This document shows, one piece after another, positions 22,180-33,606 of a DNA stretch of 64,000 nt (the stretch's first letter is position 1; each line of letters begins with the position of its first letter). A program made the translations under genes and the position numbers. The notes beneath the pieces were generated by a model. The model was not told the DNA's origin and did not search any database. It was given only the letters and a program-made list of their open reading frames with translations. Origin of the DNA: Bathynomus jamesi. Taxonomy: Eukaryota > Arthropoda > Malacostraca > Isopoda > Cirolanidae. The stretch lies in the NCBI GenBank assembly GCA_023014485.1, contig JAJOZX010002574.1, positions 354,501 to 418,500 on the forward strand, read 5' to 3'.

Positions 22180-22346
22180 TGAGGTCGGGGGTTCGACACC
22201 CAAATGAGAGGGGACCTACAATTTTTCATTGGATCCAAACCAGTACTCCACAAAAGAAAACCCAGAGCTGAAATCTGAAGTCCAAGTCGAGGTTCAAACC
22301 CACACCCTTCATACTAAAAGCCTTACCACTAAGCTGCTCTGGCAAA
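22180..22346 (-). repeat. tRNA-derived SINE (minus strand)
   Basis: The minus strand has an A-box-like GCAGCTTAGTGGTAAGGC (22339-22321) and a B-box-like GGTTTGAACC (22300-22291), spaced as in a tRNA, followed by a unique body that holds gacctacaatttt. A short piece with the same aattgtaggtc block is at about 43405-43425. The secondary structure does not look like a functional tRNA. Confidence 0.6.
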
Positions 22347-22425
22347 TGCATCCCAATAATATAACCATTTTCATTCCACTGTAAAGAGTTCCTTAACAAA
22401 CCATACTCACAAGTGAAATACTGAC

Positions 22426-22524
22426 CTTTCTGGAAGAGCTTCCGTAAATACTAGAATCAAATGTTTCATCTTCGATGGCTACATTTTCATCAGCACCATT
22501 GTGTTCATTTTTTAATGCTGGAAA
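22426..22524 (-). CDS. Zinc-finger gene A, internal exon A3
   Basis: A 99-nt, phase-0 exon between an acceptor (attctcag|TTT) and a donor (AAG|gtcagt). It encodes 33 residues, FPALKNEHNG...SSIYGSSSRK, rich in acidic residues and with an LKNE SUMO-type motif. It matches exon B2 of gene B in position, length class and first residues (FP.(I/L)K.E). It splices in frame to the zinc-finger exon and to exon A1. Confidence 0.7.
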
Positions 22525-23856
22525 CTGAGAATGGAGTGACCAACCATTAATTGCTTTTAAAACTAACTATAATTGTTAGCTCAGTGTGGCCACCATATTT
22601 TAACTGTGATACAAGATTATATCAAAGTACAATACATTCATATCTTGCGAATAAACTTCTGAACAAAAACCTTTCACCAAAATCCAAAATAAACCAATGC
22701 ACAATTAACCCATTGAATGCCATTGTTCCCATTTTGGGAACACATTTTAACAATACTATTAAGCTGATATACTTAAAAGTAAAATTTTAAATTTTAATTT
22801 TAAATTTTCTTTATCATAAAGCTATATTTCACGTTTATCTAGTCTCTAAAGCTGAATATACTACAAAATATAAAGAAATACAAAAAATACAAAGAAAAAT
22901 AGTTCTGGTCCTCAATGAGTTAAAATTAATAACTCACTGATTTTGATAATGTATTCACAATATAGTAAAATAACTTAAATTTATAGTTACAAGTAACAAA
23001 TTCATACAAAAGTGTAAAATATACCATTACATTAAAACTCAATCTTGCAATAGTTTTTTATTTGAATTTCAATGGATACTTAAATATATAATTAGGCCAT
23101 ATGGACCAAGATGGACTTTGAATTATATTAAACCTTTGGTAGAGTAATGAGAATTTTCATTTAAATGAGACTAAATATAAATAATTTAATTGGATTAAGA
23201 GTACCATTATTAAACTGCATAGTTTTAAAAGTTCTTTTTGATGCGACCTTTTCAAGGAACTGAAATTAATATCCTCCCTCCCAAACGCTATACTATCTCT
23301 TCCTTTCTCACACTTTCTTCCTTTCATTCATTCACTAACATTACCTTTTCCGTTCTTTTAATTCCAAACCTGTAGTTTGTTCACTCATTTAAAGGCATTC
23401 CATGAATTAGATTTCAACTATTGAATCATTTTAACAAGAATTCTAAATTTTACACGCAAGTTAAGTGGTTAAAATATCACTTTTGGCTTTAAATTTACAT
23501 GAATTTAAATACTGTATGGTGTTTTTAATTCATAAATTTAGTAAAGAATTAAAAAAAATGGTGCATTTTACTGATTGCCGACACAAAATACTAACATGAA
23601 ACCAAAGAGTGTCTAAATATTTAAACATGAATGAATTAATTAAAATTAAATTTAAAAAAAAATTAATTAAAAACTACAGAATATAGAAAAGGAACATAAT
23701 AGCATTCCTGAATTATTTTAAGCAGTATAACCAACATTTACTCAAGTTTATGATAATATTTTACTACCAACCAAAGAAATGTGGATGGTGTTTACAGTGT
23801 CTCCAGTAGAGTTGGTATATGAAAACAAATTTGGCATTCATTTTTTTTTGTTTTAC
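22525..23856. other. Gene A intron, AT-rich
   Basis: No element boundary or coding region recognised. Confidence 0.3.
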
Positions 23857-23944
23857 CTGATGAGGAATTCTGCTCATCATCATTTAGGTAAAGTCCATCC
23901 ATGACAGTGATGGTTTCACAGAGGTCATTTGGTTCATCTTTACA
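23857..23944 (-). pseudogene. Zinc-finger gene A, exon A2 (out of phase)
   Basis: Good splice signals flank it: attctacag|TGT and TCAG|gtaaaa. It encodes CKDEPNDLCETITVMDG..., similar to exon B3 of gene B (FKDDPDSALDEEVTVK). It is 88 nt long, so including it shifts exon A3 into an early stop. It is either skipped, uses another donor, or has lost a base. Confidence 0.55.
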
Positions 23945-24819
23945 CTGTAGAATATGAAGACAGTTAGGAAGGGTTTTAATAGACCACTAAGAACTGCTGA
24001 AATTTATTCATGCTTTCAATTATAAATTAAGTTCTGTGCAAAATAAGATAGTCCCATGAGTATAATTTATGGACTTATAATTTTATTATAATCTTTCTCA
24101 TGAATTTCATCCGAGCAATAAAAAATACATTGGTAAAACTAAATTCAAAGATATCACTGTTTTAAGTCTTAGGCTTTGCATCTTTGGGACTGTGTGCTGA
24201 CACTGGCCAATAGTTCAAATGTTTTCAGCATATTTCTGAATAAAAAAAAATGAGGTAAAACCTTCAATCTATCACTAGTAATTTTCATTTAATGATTTGT
24301 ATGTCTGATCACAGCTTCACAGTACCTATAAGCAAATGAAAAACTTAAGAGGAAAGAGGCCTCTGAGTTTACAATCTCTGCTTAACCTATAATGCTGGAA
24401 TTTTTTGTAGGGTTAAATTATGAATGTGTGTATTGAAAAGTTAACTAGAGGCAACATGTGACAGTAAAGGGTCAAAGGTTTAAGCAGGTTTATTGCTAAT
24501 TTCCTCAGTCATATGCCATTAGAAAATGCAATGATAGTTAAAAAAAAAAAAAAAAAAACTAAGAGTGCCAGTTACAAAATTAATATTAGAAGTAGGCCCT
24601 ATGTGAAAAATTCCTATTGGTTCCTGAAATTATTTAACTAGTTTAGAGAAACTAAGTTATGCGAAGATTTCAGGAAGATATTCACCGAGAGGTTAATAAT
24701 GGTATACAAATGATGTATCAGACTTCAAACAGCTGCTCCTCTTGAATTACTTGAGCACTAAATAAAACTCAATGATTGAAAAAACCTTCAGATATTGCCA
24801 TCCTGATGTGAATACAAAC
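23945..24819. other. Gene A intron 1
   Basis: Only an (A)n run at 24540-24559 was noted. Confidence 0.3.
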
Positions 24820-24942
24820 CTCTTTCTGATAATAATCTTCGTAAGTGCTGAAATCAGTTTCTGATGAGTCTGAAATCTCCTCTTTTATCTTAATATCCTT
24901 TTCTTTGACTTTTAAATTTTCACTTCTTCTTTCAACTTCCAT
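24820..24942 (-). CDS. Zinc-finger gene A, first coding exon A1
   Basis: ATG at 24942 (MEVERRSENL), 41 codons ending in phase 0 at a donor GAG|gtttgt. It contains the SUMO-type IKEE motif and an acidic STYEDYYQKE end. The equivalent exon in gene B begins MEDEEIKDE. An upstream in-frame ATG at 24978 is also possible, but the chosen start gives a product like gene B. The role is probably nuclear and regulatory, inferred only from the attached finger exon. Confidence 0.65.
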
Positions 24943-24978
24943 TTTTTTTTTCATTAAGGCTATGATAATCAGTTTCAC

Positions 24979-25437
24979 TAAGTATATTTTTAATTTTTTG
25001 TATTTAGGCCCTATTTCTATGTGCCTATTTTTATTTACCTGTCTCCATATTCAAGTTTAGTTACCTTTTTACTAACGAATTATACATTTGAATATTATAA
25101 AAATAAATTCAAATTATACAGAGGCTTAATTTTTTTTTAATGAAACATTCTAAGGAAAGTTATTAACCTGTTTCACGTAATAAAAAGGAACAATGTTATA
25201 TTCATTAAATGCATTATACACCAACATGAAAAAGGTTTTGATGCTATTTTGTCTTAAATTACAATTTGGATCCTATGGTTTGCAAAACTTTCTTTGGCCT
25301 ATATGAAATAGCTAATGATATACTGCATTCTAAACAGAACTTAGGCTAATTCATAATGTAAACCTACTCAACAAAAATTTATGTCAATTACAAGCCTTCA
25401 AATATTAGCTTAATATTAGTACAGTAATCAGTAAATT
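24979..25437. other. Region upstream of gene A
   Basis: AT-rich. It would contain the promoter of gene A if the first exon is correct, but no specific promoter element could be identified. Confidence 0.25.
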
Positions 25438-26025
25438 TATAGTATTACACCCGTCTCCCTTTGGAGGTGAAATTTATGTTTTTCCTATGGTTTTTGATGT
25501 GCTTTGAACGAATCTGACCTTCAAAACCGTCGGAAATGACTCGTTTTTTAGATAACCCCCCTCCCCCCACCCGGCAATCGAAAACGAGTCATTTCCGACG
25601 GTTTTAAAAGTCAGATTCGTTTAAAACACATCAAAAACCATAGGAAAAACAAATTTCACCTTCAAAATTGACCTAACCTAACCTATCCTAACCTAAATCA
25701 CTTATAGTCTTGTAGGCAGCCCAGGAATCACTATAAATCACAGAGCCAGGCCTAATGTACTTCTGAATGAGTGGAATGAGTGTTCCATTCCGGTATGAAA
25801 GTAATTCAAATTCGAAATGGATGGAGCGCGGTGATTGGGCAGACATGTAACGAACACACAAACGAACGTACGAACACACACTAGATACACACCAAAAAAA
25901 TGTTTATATCTCGAAAACGAAGCATTTGCGACGGAAACGCTATAGAAGGAAAGTGTCTTAGAATTAAAAAATCTACTTAATGAACATATAATAATTGCTG
26001 GACGTTAGACGGGTGTAATACTATA
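25438..26025 (-). mobile_element. Merlin-type DNA transposon remnant with internal hairpin
   Basis: The ends tatagtattacacccgtct (25438-25457) and agacgggtgtaatactata (26007-26025) are inverted copies. Near the left end an 85-bp inverted repeat (about 25461-25545 against 25573-25660) forms a strong hairpin around ccccctcccccc. The minus strand encodes part of an ISXO2/IS1595-like DDE transposase, the domain that defines Merlin elements. No clean 8-9 bp target duplication was found. Confidence 0.7.
25688..25879 (-). pseudogene. Merlin (ISXO2-like) transposase fragment
   Basis: It reads FELLSYRNGTLIPLIQKYI, then RPGSVIYSDSWAAYKTISDLG. The PGS.IYSD.W.AY motif, with its catalytic aspartate, is characteristic of ISXO2-like transposases. 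It stops at 25688 just after this motif; the rest of the catalytic domain and the N-terminus are missing, so the copy is dead. Confidence 0.75.
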
Positions 26026-26391
26026 ATAATACCCAGTAATCCCTTGTTTTATGTGGTTTTACATATACGTGGGTAAGCCACACCATACCTAAAATGCTAA
26101 ATTTGAGCAGATAAATATTGCGCGCCAGTTCCATGTGTAGTACAATTACATACTGTGCAGTGCACCTAGTGAGTCAGCTGCCATGCAGTTGCTAGTGAAG
26201 CACCATGGCTGGTCACCCAGTTTGTGTGTCAGCCTTTATTGTGTAAGCACTTATAATTATACCTCCAGGAGTATAACTTTGTTTTTCATTAAAAAAACAA
26301 ATTCATCACTCATAAATAGTACTGCACAGCAATCCTCACCATAAATGCAAAAAAAAAAATTCACTTTTTTCTATGTGAAGGTCAAAATATG

Positions 26392-26527
26392 AAAATAAAA
26401 ACCTACTCTAATAGACAGAGTATATTTCCACAAAAGTTTCGATGCCCACTGGCATCCTCCTCGGGAGGATACAGAAAAATGAATGAATGAAATAAACTCT
26501 GTCTATTAGAGTGGGTTTTTATTTTTA
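26392..26527. repeat. Inverted repeat with a PLE-like central motif
   Basis: Arms 26392-26421 (aaaataaaaacctactctaa and on) and 26495-26527 are inverted copies. Between them the minus strand reads cGAGGA-TGCC-agtg-GGCA-tcGAAAC, the same layout as the hammerhead-like cores at 11676 and 11929, but with the conserved U of CUGA replaced. It is probably a relic of a Penelope-like or related element. Confidence 0.5.
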
Positions 26528-26530
26528 TAA

Positions 26531-26917
26531 ATCCTCACCATCATCATTATTTTTGGTTAAATTTTATTTCTTTTATTATATTACGTATTATTCATATATT
26601 ATTATTATATTATATATTTACTAACTGTATTTATAGCTTAATACTTGTTAATAAGGTTAAATCAGGCTATATATAGGCTCATGTAACTTGTAAATGGATG
26701 TATTGGGGTAAATTGAATGTAAATATATTGTGTCTCACATACACAGTTTTTGGTTATACATGGGTCATGCAAGCATGGAACCCCTGCGTAAAACAAGTGA
26801 TTACTGTACTGTATTTTGAATTAGAACTTAGTTTCAAGTTGTGTTACAGTACTTAGCCTACCATAAGATAGGGTTACTCTATACCAGTTGACAAAATTTA
26901 CCATACTTTGCACCCTA
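26531..26917. other. Unassigned AT-rich spacer
   Basis: Nothing recognisable beyond short AT repeats at 26580-26620. Confidence 0.3.
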
Positions 26918-26925
26918 CTGTAGGG

Positions 26926-27472
26926 CAGGGCTGTGATGTAACTAGTTACTAGGTATCATTACCTTTTTGAGTAACTGTAATGGTAACAAGTTACATTTTC
27001 CAGCTGAGTAATTTTAACTGTCACTACTTACAAAATCATGAATATTTGTAACTTGTACCACTTTTTTTTGTGAGGGCAAAAAGTAGCAAAAAGTACTTTT
27101 TTCACAAGTCTTATTTGTGATGTAGCTACATATTATGCACAGAGCAAGTTTATTGACAACATATATCTAATGCTAATATGATAGAATCTTGTTTATTCAT
27201 TAAATTGCAATTAATTTAAAGCAAATTAACAATATTAGCAAGTATCACTTCATTCACGTGTCAGTGAAAGTACTTTTATCAGGATCAAATGCTTAACTAA
27301 AACCAGGAAAAATGTTGAAAGTAACTTTTGGAGTACCATAAAATTTTAGCAACTAGTTACTTTTTTGAAGCAACAACTAATAACTAATAATGTTACTTTT
27401 TTGAGACTAACTAGTTACCTATTTAAGGCAGTAACTGTAATTAATAAAAAAAAAAAGAGTAACATACCACTG
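26926..27472. mobile_element. hAT MITE (547 bp) rich in gtaact motifs
   Basis: Starts cagggctgtgatgtaact and ends with the imperfect complement (...aacataccactg), flanked by the exact 8-bp duplication ctgtaggg (26918-26925 and 27473-27480). Both ends are full of agttac/gtaact motifs. No coding capacity. Confidence 0.9.
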
Positions 27473-27480
27473 CTGTAGGG

Positions 27481-28432
27481 CCTACTGAAAAATCTACTGA
27501 ACTTATAAAATTCTGTACCTAAGAAATCCTGACTTTGTACCAAGATCTTAAGATAATTTGCCGAGTTGCAAATATAATTCTAGACAATTTTAAATTTATG
27601 AAAAATATGAAATTTTTAAAGTTTACTGGCTTAAGCATATTGAATTCCCTTCCAAATTTGGTTTATTTTGTTTGTGTAACTTTGAACATTACTGTTACTT
27701 AAAAAAATAACAAAAAAAAAAAATAATAATAATAATAATAATAAATAGGGCTAGTATCTGAAGTCATCCTATTTTTATATCTCAGCATGAAAAGTATGAC
27801 AGATGGGGTGTACAAATTCTAAAACAGGGAGATAAGAGACTCCAACATATTAATGAAGCGATTCCAAATCTTGTAGAAAACAGGAATAAATGAAGCAAAT
27901 ATCCCATCTAATAATATTAACCTAATAAAGCTGGGGTGGGGAACCTGCAACCTATAGGCATAATGTGTAATTAAATTAGTAATTTAATTGCCCATGGACA
28001 GTTTGATTATTTAAAGTCATAGCTACAGTATTTATTTCTTAATTATGTCGCAAACTATTTTCAAAGCTGCAATTTGCTCAGTAGAGAGTATTTTAGTTGA
28101 AAGCTACTTTGGTAACTTTGTAAATAGTTTAAGGATAATTGACTGACTTTTAGTTTTTTTGAAAAACTTGATTATAAAGTATAGCTGAATCATTTATGAC
28201 TTGGATGACCTTGACAGGTCTAAGTGGCTTCAAATTCTCCAAATATACATAATGTACCTTAATATAATGGTACAGCAAACGGGAAAAAGTGATGTGAATA
28301 CCCAAATTGTGAAGTCTGGCAAAAACTTATCATATCTGGTATGCTACTTTTCAAGCTAACCAAAATATTAGTTTCTGATTTAACTTATAGGAAGTCACTT
28401 TTTGATTAATAGTATTATTCATAAAGAGAAAT
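27481..28432. other. Unassigned AT-rich spacer with (AAT)n
   Basis: A short (AAT)n microsatellite lies at 27721-27745. No domain or repeat pair was recognised. Confidence 0.35.
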
Positions 28433-28434
28433 TA

Positions 28435-28640
28435 CCATATTTCCCAGCGTATAACACGCACCTTTTTTTTCCCCCAAAGTACTCCAAAAATCACCCTGTG
28501 TGTTATACAGTGATGGTACACATTTTTGGTAGGGAACGGATGGTCGTATTATTATATTTTGCCTGTATATAGTCTCATGGCACATTTTTTGCACTATACA
28601 CTCAACAATTACAGTGTGCGTTATATGCAGGGAAATACAG
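28435..28640. mobile_element. Short TA-flanked MITE (about 206 bp)
   Basis: The ends ccatatttcccagcgtataa and, inverted, gttatatgcagggaaatacag match imperfectly and are flanked by TA (28433-28434 and 28641-28642). This is pogo or Tc1 style. No coding. Confidence 0.7.
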
Positions 28641-28642
28641 TA

Positions 28643-29649
28643 CATAACTTATTCCTATTTTCTATAGAATTTGGAGTCACTTCTGCCAAACTTCTAATAC
28701 TGGGTCATTGCCAGACTCCAGAATCTACTTAAATTTTCCAATCAATGCATCATCTAAAGATTTTTTACATAACATACTTGCACCTGATGCACTGGGTGAC
28801 AGTTTTAACTGAAACTACAGCAAAATTGTAGATGCCTGATGTAGTTTTGAGACAGAGTTCATAACAGCTTTGTAATATATTAAATTAGGTTAAGATAGTA
28901 ATTGGAGGCTATGGAATTTGACTCTAAACTGCATCCAGCATCTGAAATTTTTTGAAAATTTTAACTGAGAACTGAAGTGTTGACTGAAATTCACAAAGTT
29001 TTTTCCAAACGTCAGCACAGACACCAAAATCAACAATTTTGAAATTTGCTTTTCAGAATTTTTTTGAAAAAACCACCAGTGAAAATTTTGCCAATTTTGC
29101 AGTTTGGGGGTGGCAAAATTCCATAATCCAGACCCAATTCGAGATACATTAGGTTGTTAGGCAGCGGCAGGTTGATTAGATTAGTAATTACAGACTCTCT
29201 TAATTGCGACTGGATTCTAGAAATTTATCATATTTAAAAACCTTAGTTTTTTTCGGCCGGCAGACATAGGGGATAAAATTTTAAGCTTTTATAAGATTTT
29301 AGAATCTTGAATGTCAAGCTTCCAAAGTCCCAGTACTTTAATTTAATTATACGGGCACTATTATCTAAGAATATTACAGTAGGCTACAGGCTCAGGTTGC
29401 ATCTTTTGAATTTTCAGAACCTAGACATCGTGTTTTGTACATTCCAATACCCGAAAAAAAAACTGCGATGCCAGAAATTGATGCTGGTTAGCAGATACTT
29501 CTTTATTCCAAGACGCGACACTCCCTCTTCACCTGTTAAGTGGCAGTCGCTGTTTAGTACCGCCCCCTGTTGAACAGAGCCCACAGACGTATATGGGGAC
29601 CGTGGGATTTCAAGACCTATGTTTTAGATTTCACCCATATCTTTAGAAT
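28643..29649. other. Unassigned spacer
   Basis: No feature recognised. The composition becomes less AT-rich near 29510-29600. Confidence 0.3.
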
Positions 29650-30600
29650 TATAATGTAAATTTAAAATTTATAGCTGTTTCCTAGATATAAGTAAGGCAT
29701 ATGATAGGGTGAACCACAATATTTTTTGAAAAACTAGAAGACAGGAAGGTTCCCATGTACATATTAAATGTATTGAAATTTTGGTATTCCCACCAATCTT
29801 TCACCGTTAGGTGGGGCAATGTACTATTCGAATGTTTTGGCTCCTCTTGCGGGTGAGACAAGGCTCCTTGCTCTCCCCAATGCTGTTTAATGTGTATATT
29901 GAGGAATTAATTGCTTCACTTAATGAGGCAACAGTGGGATGTTGTATAGATAACACAAGGATAAATAACTTAGTTTATGCCGATGATATGGTGTTAATAA
30001 GTCTCTCTGTTAAAGGTCTGGATCGGTTACTAAAAGTCTGCGAAGTGTATTCGCAGAAACATGATATTCTTTCAATGTTACAAAAACTAAGGTTTTGCAA
30101 TTTCATCCTAAAAGCTGTAATCAGCCAGCTGATATAAGGTTTAAAATGAATGGTGAAGTAATTGAGGAAGTACAAGAGTTTAAGTATTTGGGTCAAACTA
30201 TTACCAGCTCCTTGAATGATGACTCGGATATAAGAAAACAATCTCGAAGCCTGTGTGCTCAAGCGAATATGACCATAAGGAACTTTCGATTCTGTACAAG
30301 TGAAGCTAAAGACACTCTCTTTCGTACTTTATGTAGTAATATATACAGACAGCAACTCTGGGTGAATTATAAAAAAGGTTCTGGCAGAATCCTAAATTTG
30401 CTGTACAACAGGTCTTTTAGACTCTTACATAAATTACCCACAAGATGCTCAGCTTCGCAAATGTTTGCTCGGAGGTAACAAGACGTGCTCAATACAGTCT
30501 AATGCAAAGAATTAAAAAATCAACCAACCCGATTATCCAAGCTATCCATGAGTCCTGCCATTTATCCTCTAAGCTATGGAATTTTTGGTACGAAAACGTC
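29650..30600 (+). pseudogene. Non-LTR retrotransposon, reverse transcriptase to C-terminus (frameshifted)
   Basis: Visible in successive frames: DISKAYDRVNHN-like sequence near 29690 (motif A), VRQGSLLSPMLFNVYIEEL (29845), NNLVYADDMVLIS (YADD catalytic box, about 29965), then EEVQEFKYLGQTI and the C-terminal TLCSNIYRQQLW...YNRSFRLLHKLPTRCSASQMF. The frame changes several times. The same family is represented on the minus strand at 32890-33179 and 35158-35480. In an intact LINE this enzyme copies the element RNA at a nicked genomic target. Confidence 0.8.
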
Positions 30601-31146
30601 TGTCTGTAGCTCCACTTAACTTCGACATTACAGTATTATTTCTAAGAAATAAGTAACATTTCCTTAGTATGTGAACTGTCATTGTATTAATAATATTTGT
30701 CATATAGACTATAGTCTGCCAATAAACCTTTCCATTTTCATTTAAAACATTTATTACTTCACTTGTAAATTCTAGTTTAATAAATGTTTACGATAAAAAA
30801 CAGTGAAAGCGTTTTCAATTGGACGCTTAGAAGTGGAAGTGATTCATATGCGTTCAGAATGCCAAAACTCAAGAAATGACTCGAGTACTTGAGTTACCTC
30901 TAATTATGGTTTACTTCTTCACACAAAGTGAGATTTGAATCACTGTGTCATTTGAATCACTTCGTGGGCATGCACTCGGCATGCAGAGTGCGAATTCAAA
31001 TACTTCAGTCACTTTCTGGCAAAAAGTAAAAATTTGTGAAAAATGCACTGGAATCATTTTCACTTCCAAGCGTCTAATTACTGTACAAAATTGAGATATG
31101 TAGTCAAAGAGCAGTGGATTTTTGGAATAAATTGCCATATGATGTG
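30601..31146. other. Unassigned spacer
   Basis: No coding or repeat signal recognised. Confidence 0.3.
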
Positions 31147-32430
31147 ATAAATACAAACAAACAAAACATCTTTACTGCGGATCATTCACAATCCATAGCT
31201 AGTTAACCTAACATACAAGTCATACAGATGCTTACAGATGTCCTTCTGGAAGAGGCCTTACGCCTGTGTCTCCAGCTCCTGATTCGCAATTTGATCTGTA
31301 GGTGTATCGGTGGTCGAGGCTGTTGTTATACTTTGAATTTTTGCTCTCTATAATCGTACCTTTTGCTCCTGATTTTCCCATACTTGGTCCAAATTTTTCT
31401 AAAATATCTTCATTGTATTTGAGTTTATGAAGTACGAGGGCATATTGTTCTAGTTATTTACAATCCTATTACAGAAGGAATTTTTTTTTATGTTGAGTTG
31501 GGACCTTTCCTTAAATACCTTCTTCTTGTGTCCTCTAGTTGAAGATTCTTCTCTGAACGTAAATATATCCTCACATACCTCACTATCATATACTCCACAC
31601 AGTATCTTATAGGTCTCCAACATATCTCCCCGAGATCTTCTATATACCAGGGTAGGCAAATTAAGTTTCTTTAACCTTTCCTCATATGTCAGTTCCTTCA
31701 GTGTAGGTACTAATTTGGTTGCTCGTTTTCGAACAGTTTCTACAATCTCGATGTCCTTCACTACAAATGGACACCATACCTGAATTGCATACTCAAGATG
31801 TGGTCTAACGAGTGCAACGTATAACAACTTGAATACCTCTTTGTCAAGACACGTAAAAGTTCTTCTTATCAGCCCTACTATCCTGTTTGCTTCGTTAATT
31901 TTTCCTGAGAGATGGTCCGAGAAACTCAACTTACTGTCTACCACTCCAATATCCTTTTCCACGTGAATTTCCTCCATTCTGTCATACATTGTATATCCAG
32001 AAACGTTGGCATCCGAACATCCTATCCTTATACCTTACATTTCTGTGGATGAAACTTCAATTGCCACTTCTCAGACCATTTTCTCACTTCATCAGTCTTC
32101 TTGCAATTTTATACAATCCTCTTCGTTCATTATTTTTCTGTATACTTTGGTATCGTCATCATATAAGTATATCTCACTATCATTTCTTATTATGTCGGGT
32201 AAATCATTTATAAAAAGTACAAATAGCAAAGGCCCAATTACTGACCCCTGAGGCACTCCACTGATCACGTCCCTCCATTCTGATTTTTGACCACTTACTA
32301 TCACACGTTGTTTTCTGTTACTGAGGAAACAATTTACCCAGTTTACATACTTGTCTCCGATCTTGTAGCTTTTTGTTTTTCCTAACAGTCTCCTGTGTGG
32401 TACTCGATCAAAAGCTTTCATGAAATCACA
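31147..32430 (-). pseudogene. CR1/L2-like LINE, 3' half, with (TTTG)n tail
   Basis: The minus-strand frame 32421-32092 carries MKAFDRVPHRRLL (motif A), [21 protein letters not shown] and YLYDDDTK where YADD is expected. A second frame (31989-31450) continues with EKDIGV, LVRPHLEYAIQVWCP, VRKRATKL and RRSRGDMLETYKIL, ending at a stop. A roughly 300-bp 3' region follows, ending ccgcagtaaagatgttttgtttgtttg, so the tail is a TTTG repeat and not poly(A). The 5' half is missing. The YDDD change and the frameshift near 32000-32090 make it inactive. Confidence 0.82.
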
Positions 32431-32889
32431 GTACGTTGCACTTAACTTAATACAAAAATAAGGCCAGCATAGCCACTTAACCTAACATACAAATACAATC
32501 TTATCATACATTTAATATTAGGCTGACCATACGTACCGTTTTGAACGGGACAGTACCGTTTTTTTTATGGGTTCTGTATGGGTTCTGTCACTGAAGAATA
32601 ATTGTAAGCTCAATATGTTTATGTACTTACTTTTTCATGAATACAGAATATTACATAACCCCCGTCCCTTTTTTGCCATCCCAATGTCCCGTTTTTGTCT
32701 CAAGGAAATATGGTCAGCCTATTTAATATGCAAATACAATCTTTGCTGCATTACAAAAATAAGACATTGTACACCAGCAGCTGACACAGTGTGCTAGCTC
32801 AATAATTTTTTTTTAGGTTATGGAAATGTCGGTCTGAAGCTCTGAGCAACATCTTTCTTGTCGGGTCCAAACGCCTGGACCCCGCAAAG
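32431..32889. other. Spacer with LINE 3'-UTR fragment
   Basis: 32437-32502 is another fragment of the LINE 3' region (aataaggccagcatagccac, cttaacctaacatac), as at 38040 and 39500. The remainder is unassigned. Confidence 0.5.
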
Positions 32890-33179
32890 ACTACTTATCC
32901 CGTACGCCCATGCCCACATGATAATTTTTTTAGAAGATTACACCTAAAAATCAGATTACAACTCTTTGCCCCATTATAGGTGCTGTCATTTTCTATATCA
33001 TATTGTTCACATATCTCTAATAATATTTTCAGCCCATGGGGAGAGGGTGACAGAAGAACAAGGTCATCAGCATATATTAAATGATTAATTTTTTCTTTTC
33101 CAATGACACAGCCAGTACGTGCAGATTTTAGTTCATTGGTAAAGGTCATCCATGTACTCGTATATACAAAAAAGATAGG
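32890..33179 (-). pseudogene. LINE reverse transcriptase fragment, downstream part
   Basis: The minus strand reads NELKSARTGCVIGKEKINHL, then IYADDLVLLSPSPHGLKILLEIC, with an intact YADD box. It is the same family as 29650-30600. It is the continuation of the piece at 35158-35480, separated by the hAT at 33188-35149. Confidence 0.8.
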
Positions 33180-33606
33180 GTGATAATTAGTGATGTAGCG
33201 GATGTCATTTTTTTCGCATCCGCGGATGCGGATGCGGATGAGGATGTTTGATTTCAACATCCGCGGATGCGGATGCGGATGTCTACATTTTCGTTATTTT
33301 TTAGGATATATTCGAGATTTGTTGTGTTTAACGTATATAATAAGTTATTATATAGAGAGAGCTGTAGCTATAATGTAGTATAATTGATTAATTGTACAAT
33401 AATTGCTGTACTTTTCTCTGAACATATAAAATAATATAAAGCATCTAACTAATATAGAAATCAATTAGTGAATTCGTCTGCAAATAAATTCGTTATATTT
33501 TGTTGAGTTTCAGCCACAATTAGAAACCATAATTGTGTTACCAGGATGCGGGACGTGAACCCAACTCAAATGCACCCCACCGACCTCTTTCCCCAACCTC
33601 CACCCT

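Noticed and set aside
25671..25695. cctaacctaacctatcctaa stretch resembling arthropod telomere repeats
   Set aside because: Only about four imperfect units, inside a Merlin element; too short to indicate telomeric DNA.
33188..33290. gcggatgcggatg array as a separate satellite
   Set aside because: It occurs at both ends of the hAT at 33188-35149 in inverted orientation, so it belongs to that element.
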